Source: an uncultured Rickettsiales bacterium (GTDB lineage Bacteria > Pseudomonadota > Alphaproteobacteria > UBA8366). From it: a DNA stretch of 27,881 bases. The first letter of the stretch is position 1, and each line of letters opens with the position of its first letter. Location: positions 1 through 27,881 of the forward strand of contig CAJWTF010000036.1 of NCBI GenBank assembly GCA_913046825.1. The letters are read 5' to 3'. A model generated the notes under the pieces. That model saw nothing but the letters and a program-made list of their open reading frames with translations. It searched no databases and was not told the origin of the DNA. Positions 1-7,793 of the stretch are shown here, in pieces. Made by a program: the position numbers and the translations under genes.

Positions 1-32
1 GTGTTAATGGAGAGGTTCCCATGACACACCCG

Positions 33-194
33 ATGGGTGAATAGAAACGGGACGGCCCTCGGGTCGATTTTGACCGCCGCTTGAAGCTTGAATTCCATGG
101 TTCCAGGATCACCTCTGACGTCGGGTTGCTCGCTTATCGGGAGCTTGACGCTGCTCTTGGCCTCACCCAGGTTGCCGGGGAAAATTACCGTTAA
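33..194 (+). pseudogene. IS1380-family transposase, N-terminal remnant
   Basis: Translating from the ATG at 33 gives M-G-E, an amber codon at 42-44, then an open stretch to the TAA at 192-194. It contains [30 protein letters not shown] and [11 protein letters not shown]. From memory, this block is the conserved N-terminus of IS1380-family DDE transposases of rhizobial type, which run to roughly 430-460 aa. Only about 50 residues are left and no DDE catalytic domain follows. The element is therefore dead, cut off at its 3' side by unrelated decayed sequence. I could not identify terminal inverted repeats or target duplications in the window. Confidence 0.72.
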
Positions 195-223
195 TGTGAA
201 ATTGCTGGGAGAGGTGCGTCTGG

Positions 224-304
224 ATGGCGGGAAACATCGAAAATGGCATTCAGAACAGCGTTAAATTGCCGAAGCTGGAGGTGCAATGTGGTTGGAGAAG
301 ATAA
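224..304 (+). pseudogene. Possible 5' remnant of the AsmA-like gene
   Basis: A short open stretch of 26 codons reads MAGNIENGIQNSVKLPKLEV and then stops at 302-304. The segment NIENGIQNSVKLPKLEV resembles the region just after the N-terminal membrane anchor of AsmA-like proteins, whose C-terminal part lies at 337 onward. The two are in different frames with sequence missing between them. This looks like an eroded 5' end rather than a gene. The rest of 195-336 holds nothing I recognise. Confidence 0.3.
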
Positions 305-336
305 ACCTTTAAGCAATGGTGTGATTTTGTATATTC

Positions 337-1737
337 ATGCCAAGTTTGAAGATGACTTGGGAAATGTCGGTTGAAGATGCAGTCCATATTAAGGAAATCC
401 TCATCTCAGGGCCCGAAGTGACCTACGAGTGGAAATCCGATGGTAGTGATCGGGAAGTGCTCCAGCAGAATGTAGAAAAGTTTGCCGGAATCGGTGGCGG
501 CGACAGTAAAAGTAGCGGTGGAGAGTCATCATTGAGCGGCAGCGATGAAGGTGGCAAAAAGCTAATCATTGATCGAATTATTTTGCGCGAGGGCAAAGTG
601 TCCGTGAGCGCCGATTCAGCATTCCTTAAAGGCAAGAAGCTGAACGCGCCGCTACCGAATATCGAGTTAAAGGATATTGGTAAGGAAGAAGGTGGCGCTT
701 CCGCCGGAGACGTGATTGCGAAAGTCATGGATGCGATGACAGGCCCGGCTGGTAAAGCACTTGGGTCTCTTGGTATTGGTGAATTGACGAAATCCCTCGG
801 TGGATTGATATTAATCATTGGCATTCTCACCGCATTCGCGGTCCTAACGGTTCCAACAGTACAAGCCGCCGAGCCAAAGGCGTTTCGAGATTGCGCCGAT
901 TGCCCTGAGATGGTCATCGTGCCCGCCGGGGCCTCATTCATCGGAAGCCCGCAATCTGTCACGCAGTTGGAAGGTGTGCCGGCCAAGCGCGCCAAACGCG
1001 AACGGCCGGTACATCGGATCCGCATCGCACAGGCCTTTGGCATCGGAAAATTCGAAGTCACGCGACACCAATATGGGCGCTTCGTGTCCGCGACCGGATA
1101 CCGAAAATCAGGTGGCTGCAAATACTGGACCGGCGACAAGTTCGAGACCGCCGATAGCAAGAACTGGCAAGACCCGGGCTATGCACAAGGCGACCAGCAC
1201 CCCGCCGTCTGTATCAGTTGGGACGACGCCAAGGCCTATACGAATTGGCTCGCCAGGAAGACCGATAAACCCTATCGCTTGCCGTCAGAGGCGGAATGGG
1301 AATATGCCGCGCGGGCCGGAGCAGGCACGCCGCGATTTTGGGGAAGTGCCCCGAAAGACGCCTGCGGCTTCGCCAATGTTTTCGATCTCACGGGTGCGCG
1401 ATCTGGAGACTTTCCCACAATGGCGCCTCATCAATGCAATGACGGCTACGAGAAGACCGCCCCTGTGGGAAGCTTCCGAGCCAATAGTTTCGGCCTGCAC
1501 GACACCGCGGGCAATGCGTGGGAATGGACCGAGGATTGCTGGCATAAAACCCTAGCCGGTGCCCCGAACGACGGCAGCCCGTGGGTTGCGGACGGCCGCT
1601 GCACGCAACGGGTCCTGCGGGGTGGGTCCTGGATCAGCATCGCGCGCTTCGTGCGCTCCGGCAATCGCAGCAAGATCAATAAGGATGCCCGCATCTATCG
1701 CAACGGCTTTCGCATCGCATTGTCCCTGCCCCGTTAG
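337..1737 (+). CDS. Chimeric protein: AsmA-like C-terminal region fused to SUMF1/FGE-like domain
   Basis: The 466-aa frame has two unrelated halves. Residues about 15-155 look like the C-terminal half of an AsmA-like envelope protein (VHIKEILISGPEVTYEW, NVEKFAGIGGGDSKSSGG, KKLIIDRIILREGKVSVSA, LNAPLPNIELKDIGKEEGG). At about residue 157 the frame passes straight into a hydrophobic stretch (LILIIGILTAFAVLTVPTVQA) that looks like a signal peptide with an AXA-type end. Next comes a formylglycine-generating-enzyme-sulfatase domain from CPEMVIVPAG to the C-terminus, with YRLPSEAEWEYAARAG, GNAWEWTEDCW and VLRGGSWISIARFVRSGNRS. True FGEs carry a catalytic cysteine pair just after the GGSW motif; both are absent here. 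Sulfatase activation is therefore unlikely, and a lectin-like, EgtB-like or PvdO-like role is possible. The AsmA half lacks its own anchor. A deletion probably fused two neighbouring genes in frame. The SUMF1 part could alternatively start at the TTG at 805. The stop overlaps the convergent gene by 4 bp. Confidence 0.75.
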   Translation: MPSLKMTWEMSVEDAVHIKEILISGPEVTYEWKSDGSDREVLQQNVEKFAGIGGGDSKSSGGESSLSGSDEGGKKLIIDRIILREGKVSVSADSAFLKGKKLNAPLPNIELKDIGKEEGGASAGDVIAKVMDAMTGPAGKALGSLGIGELTKSLGGLILIIGILTAFAVLTVPTVQAAEPKAFRDCADCPEMVIVPAGASFIGSPQSVTQLEGVPAKRAKRERPVHRIRIAQAFGIGKFEVTRHQYGRFVSATGYRKSGGCKYWTGDKFETADSKNWQDPGYAQGDQHPAVCISWDDAKAYTNWLARKTDKPYRLPSEAEWEYAARAGAGTPRFWGSAPKDACGFANVFDLTGARSGDFPTMAPHQCNDGYEKTAPVGSFRANSFGLHDTAGNAWEWTEDCWHKTLAGAPNDGSPWVADGRCTQRVLRGGSWISIARFVRSGNRSKINKDARIYRNGFRIALSLPR

Positions 1738-2387
1738 ACCGCGACCTCAACCTCGCTTAGGATCCGCGCACCGCGCGCCGCCATGCAATACAGTCCCATG
1801 TGATGGCTGAGTTCTTGCGGATGGCTCGATGTCGCCGGCAAGCCGAGCGATTCCGCCGCCTCTCTCGGCAGATCGTAGGTCGCACAGACCCCTTCATGGA
1901 CGGATACCGTCTCGCATCGCGGCATCATGGCGTGATTGCGCGCGGACAGCATGGTCAGCACAAAGTCCATCACGCAGATATCGGCACAAATGCCCACGAC
2001 AAATAGGTCTCTGACACCGGTTCGATTAGCCCAATCGACAACTGCATTCCGACCATCGGAACCTATAGCTCCAATAAATCCGTTGATGCAATCTTTTCGA
2101 ACCAACGTTGCGTTCGCGTCGCTCTCAAACCATTTGAGTTGATCGACGAGCTCTTCTTCCCCGCTTCTCGCCTCGCAATGGAGCGGATAGGGAGGCTTGG
2201 GCTTCCCCAGCTCTTGGGTATCTAGAAAGGCGAATATCGGCCAATCCTACGCCGTGAAACACCGGGCCAGCCGGTCGGTTCCGTCTATTATCCGTGCGAC
2301 CTGCGCATTCTCGATCGGCGGCGCCAAATTTCCGCCAACTGCAACTGCGAAACCGCTGACTTCATCCACAATGATGAGCCCCGTCAT
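1734..2387 (-). pseudogene. Isochorismatase/nicotinamidase-family cysteine hydrolase, interrupted by one amber codon
   Basis: Reading the minus strand from the ATG at 2387 (AGGTGG-like site upstream) gives MTGLIIVDEVSGFAVAVGG, then an in-frame TAG at 2247-2249. The same frame then continues without any shift through DWPIFAFLDTQELGKPKPP, VRKDCINGFIGAIG and VVGICADICVMDFVLT to the TAA at 1734. The whole frame is 217 codons, the usual length for this family. The family's catalytic triad is all present: Asp in IIVDE, Lys in VRKDC, and a Cys in the GICADICV loop. Only the single stop marks it as broken. Products would hydrolyse an amide or vinyl-ether substrate such as nicotinamide. A sequencing error, or readthrough of one TAG, cannot be excluded. 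It converges on the FGE-like gene with a 4-bp stop overlap. Confidence 0.8.
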
Positions 2388-2543
2388 CGCGCCACCACCT
2401 GAGAGAACCAGCCTGTGAGTTTCAACTGGGGCTTCATGTAACAACGACGTAATGAGATCGGTTATCGGACTGTCCCGTTTGTGGCGAGGCGTAAAACTTG
2501 TTATGCGGCTATATCACGTCCGCTTCCGGAAACGATAGACCCC

Positions 2544-3473
2544 ATGACGTCTGATACTCCGACCGAGCCTTCCCCGCGGCTAAACGCGACGGCCTATCTA
2601 ATGATCGCCGTCATTACCGTTCTGTGGGGCGTAAACTTCCCGTCGCTGAAGGTCGCGGTATCCGAATTCCCGCCATGGAGCTTCCGGGTTCTGTGCGTGG
2701 TTTGCGGTGCGACGGGATTGCTGAGCATCGCACATTTCGTCTTCGGTCATAGCCTCCGTGTACCGAAGGGTGAACTTAGGAAGCTGGCTATCGCAGCGAT
2801 TTTGAACATCACCGGATTTCAACTTTGCGTCGCCTTTGGCTTGCTGTTGGTAGAAGCAGGCCGCGGCGCGGTCGTCGCGCATACGATGCCGCTCTGGGCA
2901 ACAATCTTCGCCGCGATCTTCTTGGGCGAACGATTGACGATGGCTCGATGCCTTGGACTGGCGCTCGGCCTTAGCGGCCTCTTCATTCTAGTAAGTAAGG
3001 AGCTTGTCGGCCTCGAAGGCTCGCCCTACGGCATGGGCCTTATTTTGTGCGCCGCAATTTCGTGGGGAGCCGGCACGGTGGTCATCAAATCACAAAAATG
3101 GACGACTCCGGTTATTGTTCTGACAGGTTGGCAATTCGTTCTCGGCGGCGTTCCGATTTTGATAGGCATGCTGATCTTCGAGTCGAACGTGGAGTACCAA
3201 CCTCTCTCCATAAATGCCTGGATAGCGGTACTATATTCCGCCTTCGTTCCGATGATTGTATGCCATTTGTTGTGGTACACGTTGATCGGCATGTTGCCAA
3301 CCGCAATCGCCGCGATCAGCACTCTTGCCATTCCAATCGTCGGCGTGTACAGCAGCGCCCTATTGTTGGGGGAGCAGGTTGGAACGCGCGAGTGGATTTC
3401 CCTCGCGCTGGTTGTTGTTGCGATCGGGATTGTGCTTTCGCCGACAGGCTTCTGGCGAAGGTTTTGTCTTTAG
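2544..3473 (+). CDS. EamA-family (DMT superfamily) transporter
   Basis: 309 aa from the ATG at 2544. A GTG at 2481 would add 21 polar residues with no family resemblance, so the ATG is preferred. The protein is very hydrophobic, with about ten predicted membrane helices in two EamA repeats. The first repeat starts at LMIAVITVLWGVNFPSLKVA and includes AFGLLLVEAGRGAVVAHTMP. The second starts near MGLILCAAISWGAGTVVIKS and ends with AIAAISTLAIPIVGVYSSAL. These are typical features of 10-TMS drug/metabolite exporters such as RhtA or YdcZ relatives; the substrate cannot be read from sequence. It acts in the inner membrane. The next gene starts 54 bp downstream on the same strand and may be co-transcribed. 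Confidence 0.88.
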   Translation: MTSDTPTEPSPRLNATAYLMIAVITVLWGVNFPSLKVAVSEFPPWSFRVLCVVCGATGLLSIAHFVFGHSLRVPKGELRKLAIAAILNITGFQLCVAFGLLLVEAGRGAVVAHTMPLWATIFAAIFLGERLTMARCLGLALGLSGLFILVSKELVGLEGSPYGMGLILCAAISWGAGTVVIKSQKWTTPVIVLTGWQFVLGGVPILIGMLIFESNVEYQPLSINAWIAVLYSAFVPMIVCHLLWYTLIGMLPTAIAAISTLAIPIVGVYSSALLLGEQVGTREWISLALVVVAIGIVLSPTGFWRRFCL

Positions 3474-3527
3474 AGAAGACGCGATATTCTCGGGCCGCAA
3501 ACGCTATCGTTGTAAGGTGAATTCTAG

Positions 3528-4178
3528 ATGATCCCTGCCTTTTCGACTCTTCGAAAATTACCCCTAATCTTAAGTGTTTATCTGATTGCGATTTGCCTTG
3601 GACTGCCCGCGCAATCCGCGGCGATGGCTCAGGATAATGATAACAAACCAGCGCAATTCATCCAAGGATTGGCTGACGAAGCGATCGCCATATTACGCGA
3701 CCCGAAAGGCTCTCTCGACGAACGAGAGAAGCGATTCCAAGCGTTTTTAAAAGATGATTTCGCAATGGAGAAAATCGGCCGATTCGCAGCCGGTAAGTTT
3801 TGGCGGCAAATGAGCACTAATCAACAGCAACAATATCAGCAGGTGTTCGAGAAATGGATCCTCAAGACTTACTCCATTCGGTTTGGTGGATATTCGGGTG
3901 AAACCGTGAATGTCTTAAAAACCATTAAGGCGGGCCAGACCGATGTCTTCGTGCGGACAAAAATTAACAGCAGCCGCGGCCGTGCTCTAAAAGTCGATTG
4001 GCGGGTCCGCAACATCAAAGACAACTATAAAATTATCGATGTCGTGGTTGAGGGTGTCAGCATGCTGGTCACCCAAAAAGCCGAGTTCAGCGCCGTGCTT
4101 CGCCAACGAGGCATCGATGGGTTGATCGGAATTTTGCGCTCGCAGTTGGATCGCATGGCCTCCGCGAAAGCCAGCTGA
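3528..4178 (+). CDS. MlaC/Ttg2D-family phospholipid-binding periplasmic protein
   Basis: 216 aa preceded by AAGGTG eight bases before the ATG. Residues 1-34 form a signal peptide (hydrophobic core LILSVYLIAICLGLPAQ, then SAAMAQD), so the mature protein is periplasmic. The body matches the MlaC family (PF05494): FIQGLADEAIAILRD, EREKRFQAFLKDDFAMEKI, RFAAGKFWRQMSTNQQQQY, then KVDWRVRNIKDNYKIIDVVV and VEGVSMLVTQKAEFSAVL. MlaC carries phospholipid between the outer-membrane MlaA complex and the inner-membrane MlaFEDB ABC transporter. None of those partners is in the window, so this is either an orphan copy or it works with a Mla complex encoded elsewhere. Hopanoid-associated MlaC paralogues (HpnM) share this fold and are an alternative assignment. 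Confidence 0.87.
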   Translation: MIPAFSTLRKLPLILSVYLIAICLGLPAQSAAMAQDNDNKPAQFIQGLADEAIAILRDPKGSLDEREKRFQAFLKDDFAMEKIGRFAAGKFWRQMSTNQQQQYQQVFEKWILKTYSIRFGGYSGETVNVLKTIKAGQTDVFVRTKINSSRGRALKVDWRVRNIKDNYKIIDVVVEGVSMLVTQKAEFSAVLRQRGIDGLIGILRSQLDRMASAKAS

Positions 4179-4194
4179 CCGTCAGACAAACACC

Positions 4195-5169
4195 ATGCTC
4201 AAATGCGCCATAATTGGATTGGGTCGGTGGGGCCAAGTATTGGTCGATTCCGTTCAAGGCAAAAGTGAGAAACTTACCTTCGTGCGCGGTGTTACCCGAA
4301 CGCCCGCGAATGCTGCGGATTACGCCGCAAAACTGGGCATTCCACTCTCTGCTGACTATTCAGGTGCATTGAGCGATCACGATGTCGACGCCATCGTATT
4401 GGCCACGCCACATACCCAACATGCCGAACAAATGACCGCTGCCGCCGCTGCGAAGAAGCATATTTTCGTCGAGAAACCCCTTACCTTAGACACCGCATCA
4501 GCGATTAGCTCGGTCGAGAAGGCCCGAGACGCTGGCGTTGTCCTAGCCTTAGGCCATAACCGCCGATTTCTGCCTCCGATACTGGAAATGAAGCGCCGCA
4601 TCGAACGCGGCGATATCGGCAAAGTAATCCACGCAGATGCAAACTTCTCCGGCAATCCCAGCCTGCGTCACGGGAACGAACATTGGCGTACCAACATTGA
4701 CGAGACGCCCGCAGGCGCGATGAGCCCGATTGGCATTCACATGCTGGATCTACTCATCTGCCTTTGCGGCCGGATCAATACGGTGAACGCCCAGAGCTTC
4801 CGTCTGGCGACCGACCTGCCCATCGACGACACGACATCAATGACCTTCCGTTTCGAAAGCGGGATGTCGGCCTGTTTCACCACTCTTGGCGCCACGGCGC
4901 GCACCATGCGGTTGCAGATTTTTGGAACCGAGGGCTGGTTGGAGCTACGAGACGAATCACCTTTAGTCTTCCAACCGATGGACGGCCCTTCCGAGACCAT
5001 CGACTATCCGCTATTTGACAAGGAACGAGCGGAATTGGAAGCTTTTGCGGACGCTGTTGACAGAAAATCAAACTACCCGTTGAGCGATGCGGAGGCCATC
5101 CATGGCATCGAGGTCTTCGAAGCAATCGTAAAGTCAGCGGATGGCGCCGGCACCGTCAATATCGGATAG
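4195..5169 (+). CDS. Gfo/Idh/MocA-family NAD(P)-dependent oxidoreductase
   Basis: 324 aa starting 16 bp after the MlaC-like gene; no clear ribosome-binding site is visible. The N-terminal Rossmann fold has the dinucleotide motif IIGLGRWGQ (residues 7-14), followed by VDAIVLATPHTQHAEQ and the family hallmark EKP (residues 93-95). The C-terminal substrate domain includes GHNRRFLPPILEMKRRIERG, GNPSLRHGNEHWR and GAMSPIGIHMLDLLICLCG, where the His of GIHMLD fits the catalytic position used in this family. Members oxidise or reduce sugars, inositols or their derivatives. The broken epimerase lies tail-to-tail 8 bp downstream, so the pair may once have shared a sugar-modification role; this is inference. 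Confidence 0.9.
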   Translation: MLKCAIIGLGRWGQVLVDSVQGKSEKLTFVRGVTRTPANAADYAAKLGIPLSADYSGALSDHDVDAIVLATPHTQHAEQMTAAAAAKKHIFVEKPLTLDTASAISSVEKARDAGVVLALGHNRRFLPPILEMKRRIERGDIGKVIHADANFSGNPSLRHGNEHWRTNIDETPAGAMSPIGIHMLDLLICLCGRINTVNAQSFRLATDLPIDDTTSMTFRFESGMSACFTTLGATARTMRLQIFGTEGWLELRDESPLVFQPMDGPSETIDYPLFDKERAELEAFADAVDRKSNYPLSDAEAIHGIEVFEAIVKSADGAGTVNIG

Positions 5170-5177
5170 AACCGCCC

Positions 5178-6170
5178 CTACTTCGGCAGATATCTAAACC
5201 ACCCCGTCGTTGCGTCCACGATTGTATCCGGTGTCCAAGCCGACGCGGCGCGCCAGTTCCCGATATGAGTGAGCATTTGCGCCACACCATCCTCGAAACT
5301 GACCTTAGCCTTCCAGTCCGCGGTCTCCTCAATCCGCGAGACATCCGCGAAGGTTTGATCCAGCTCTCCCGACCGTTTCGGGATATGCATCTTCTCGCCA
5401 CCTAATAATTCCACCAGGTAGTTGATGCTGTATGTCCCCCCAGAACCCACATTAACCGCCTCCCTCGCAAGGTCGCTACCAGCGACTGTGAAGAAGGCAT
5501 CGGCGACATCGCTGACATAGGTGAAATCGCGGGTCTGTTCCCCGTCACCCACGACCGTCATGGCTACGCCTGCCAGTTTTTGCGCCAAGAATACGCCGAA
5601 TACCGCGCCATATGCCCCGGTCGTCCGGCTGCGCGGCCCATACACATTGAACATCCGCAACGATGCCACGGAGAGCCCTTAGACCTGTCCTTAATGTAGC
5701 ACCAACTCCTCAACCAAATACTTCCACAAGGCATAGGGGTATTCCCTCTGAATCAGATGGGATTCGGGCGTCGGGTATTGCTTGGCCAGGCCATAGCAGG
5801 TGGAAGATGCCGCGTAGAGAAATCGCTTCACACCATTGGCGCGCGCCGCCTGCAGGCAGCTAATCGTCCCATCGACATTCGCGCGGTGATAGTCAAGCGG
5901 CGCTTCAATGGATGGCACGATATCGCCGATTCCGGCGATATGGAAAAGCCAGTCGACACCGCGCATTGCCGCCTTAATGGCGTCAAGGTCGCAAATATCG
6001 GCGCGGACAAATTCAAATCGCTCCTGATAACCCAAATGCGCGATGTTCTCCGGCCGACCGGTGGCAAAATTGTCCACCCCGACAACGCGATGCCCTTCGG
6101 CAATTAAGCGATCCGCAATGTGACTTCCAATAAACCCAGCCGCGCCAGTAACGAGTTACACTTTCCCCAT
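5178..6170 (-). pseudogene. NAD-dependent epimerase/dehydratase (extended SDR), three in-frame stops
   Basis: One continuous minus-strand frame of 331 codons encodes a full-length extended SDR sugar epimerase. It is interrupted by TAA codons at 6156-6158 (codon 5), 5691-5693 and 5679-5681, with no frameshift. Recognisable parts are LVTGAAGFIGS (NAD-binding glycines), VVGVDNFATGRPENI, ADICDLDAIKAAMRGVDWLF, YAASSTCYG, and YALWK, which supplies the catalytic Tyr and Lys. Further on are RMFNVYGPRSRTTGAYGAVF, VVGDGEQTRDFTYVSDVADA and the C-terminal cap. The lesions replace residues that are probably Trp and Tyr in the HWxQVYG segment of relatives. Motifs are otherwise intact, so inactivation looks recent. 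Relatives act as UDP-GlcNAc or UDP-glucose 4-epimerases in surface polysaccharide synthesis. Two internal fragments might be translated but neither would be a working enzyme. Confidence 0.87.
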
Positions 6171-6304
6171 AATTCCAAGCCTTCGGTCTAAACGGTTCGC
6201 GCCTACCGTGGAGCCGCGCCGCAAAAAACATTACCGAAAAACGCATGACAATTACCTTGCCAGACGCCGACAAAATCCGTTCGAAACGTCTTCAATTCTT
6301 AACC

Positions 6305-6832
6305 CTATTTAATCAATAGCTCGAAGACCTTGTCGACACCCAAAAGGAACAACAGCTCACCTTTCAAACGGTAAACGCCGGCGGCAACTTTTCGAAACTG
6401 TGCATCAAAATTTGGCGGCACCTTTTCAAGGCCGTTATCAGGGAGCGCCCGCACATCGCCGTTATTGTCGACCAGCAGTGTTTACAAGCTATGATTTTGC
6501 TCGACCGTAATCGAAAACTTCTGATAGGGCTCCGGCTTACCGCCATCGGCCCCGTTTCCAGATGAATTCCTGGTGATATTACTGCCTTCGGCGTTGCCTA
6601 AGCATTGCTTCAGGTCAATTACCGTCACGACGCGCCCACGCAAATTTATCATACCGGCAATCTGTTTGGACGCCAACGGTACCTTAGTGATCCTATCCGA
6701 CTCCACGATGTCTTCTGCCCGCATGATCGGCACACCAAACAATTGGCCCGCAGTCGTCATCGTGACGAATTGCTGCTCACCTTCCATAACCGCGTGATGA
6801 CCATCATTCTCAATCGACTTCAATTCGCTCAT
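6305..6832 (-). pseudogene. cheW: CheW-like chemotaxis coupling protein, one in-frame stop
   Basis: The frame from the ATG at 6832 to the TAG at 6305 is 176 codons, the normal CheW length. It is broken by one TAA at 6482-6484, where relatives normally have Tyr (HELYxLLVD). Before the stop come QFVTMTTAGQLFGVPIMRAE, DRITKVPLASKQIAGMINLR and GRVVTVIDLKQCLG. After it come TLLVDNNGDVRALPDNGLEK, VPPNFDAQFRKVAAGVYRLK and GELLFLLGVDKVFELL. CheW links chemoreceptors to the CheA kinase at the inner membrane. No other chemotaxis gene is nearby, so this was an isolated copy, perhaps serving a receptor elsewhere. The truncated product would lack the second half of the SH3-like fold. About 97 bp of AT-rich sequence separate it from the divergent PhyH gene. 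Confidence 0.86.
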
Positions 6833-6929
6833 CGTGCACCTATCCGGGCTTCGTCCTTGCGCAAGTTATAGGCATATCAATAAACCTAAAAAAATTTAAA
6901 GATAGTTAACAAACCAAAGAATATCTCTT

Positions 6930-7793
6930 ATGAAATTGACCGATCGATGGCCAAAGCTCAAACTACAAAGCATGACAGCTATCACACCTACAACGCGTCC
7001 GATCACCGCAATGGAAGCCGACCGGTTCCAAACCGATGGTGTCGTTCATCTTAAAGGGCTTTTCGATCCGGAATGGCTAGATTTGTTGCGTAAACGGGCC
7101 GACCACGTGCTCGCCAACCCAGGGAAACTCGCGAACGAGCTGGCTCAAAATAAGGAAAATGGCCGTTTCTTCAGCGATACTTTTTTGTGGCAGCAACACG
7201 ATGGTTTCAGGGACTTTATTCACAATTCGCCTGCAGCGGAAATCGTGGCCGGCGTCCTCGGGTCGACTAAGGTCAACATCATCTTCGACCAGTTCCTTAT
7301 AAAGGAACCCGGTACAGACGAGCCGACCGTTTGGCATCACGACCTTACCTATTGGCCGGTAAAGGGGCGTCAGGTGGTCACTCTGTGGCTGGCATTGGAT
7401 CCCGTGACGGAAGAGACAGGATCAATGGAATTCGTGAAAGGGTCGCATCTTTGGGGACAACGGTATCATCCGGTCGCGTTCGTCGATCCGACAAAATACC
7501 AAACACGGGAACCACCCGTCCCTGATATAAACGCGCGACGCGACGAATTCGAATTCATCCGTTTCGACTACAAACCCGGAGATTGCACAATACATCACGG
7601 GTTGCTGGTTCACGCGGCGGGCGGAAACAAGAGCCAGGAACAACGACGCCGCGCCTATGTCACGCGCTGGGCAGGTGACGACGTGGTTTACGATCCCAGG
7701 CCGAATATTCAAACCATGCTTTGGGAACCGCCGATGGCAGCGGGTGCGCCCCTCGACAGCGATTTATGGCCCGTGGTCTGGCAGGCGCCCTAA
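6930..7793 (+). CDS. Phytanoyl-CoA dioxygenase (PhyH) family protein
   Basis: 287 aa with the PhyH double-stranded beta-helix. The Fe(II) ligands are visible as the HxD pair H136/D138 in TVWHHDLTYWP and the distal His H228 in HHGLLVHAAGGNKS. Downstream Arg residues (RRRAY, about 239-241) fit the position that binds 2-oxoglutarate. MEADRFQTDGVVHLKGLF is the usual family start, so the ATG at 6972 is an alternative to 6930; neither has a convincing ribosome-binding site. The enzyme should hydroxylate a small organic substrate using O2 and 2-oxoglutarate in the cytoplasm. Substrates in this family range from phytanoyl-CoA to ectoine and halogenated or phosphonate compounds, and the real one is unknown. 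It ends convergently on the VOC gene with a 4-bp overlap (CTAA). Confidence 0.9.
   Translation: MKLTDRWPKLKLQSMTAITPTTRPITAMEADRFQTDGVVHLKGLFDPEWLDLLRKRADHVLANPGKLANELAQNKENGRFFSDTFLWQQHDGFRDFIHNSPAAEIVAGVLGSTKVNIIFDQFLIKEPGTDEPTVWHHDLTYWPVKGRQVVTLWLALDPVTEETGSMEFVKGSHLWGQRYHPVAFVDPTKYQTREPPVPDINARRDEFEFIRFDYKPGDCTIHHGLLVHAAGGNKSQEQRRRAYVTRWAGDDVVYDPRPNIQTMLWEPPMAAGAPLDSDLWPVVWQAP

Noticed and set aside
423..1160. Long minus-strand open frame of 245 codons opposite the AsmA/SUMF1 gene.
   Set aside because: It is a shadow: its product is Ser/Pro-rich low-complexity sequence without family features, whereas the plus strand encodes recognisable domains.
5178..6832. Possible stop-codon reassignment (TAA read as Tyr), since TAA replaces likely Tyr in the epimerase and CheW genes.
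   Set aside because: TAA is the real terminator of several intact genes here (PhyH and the isochorismatase end, for example). Other lesions are TAG and TGA or hit Trp and Gly positions, and frameshifts also occur. Ordinary nonsense decay explains the pattern better.
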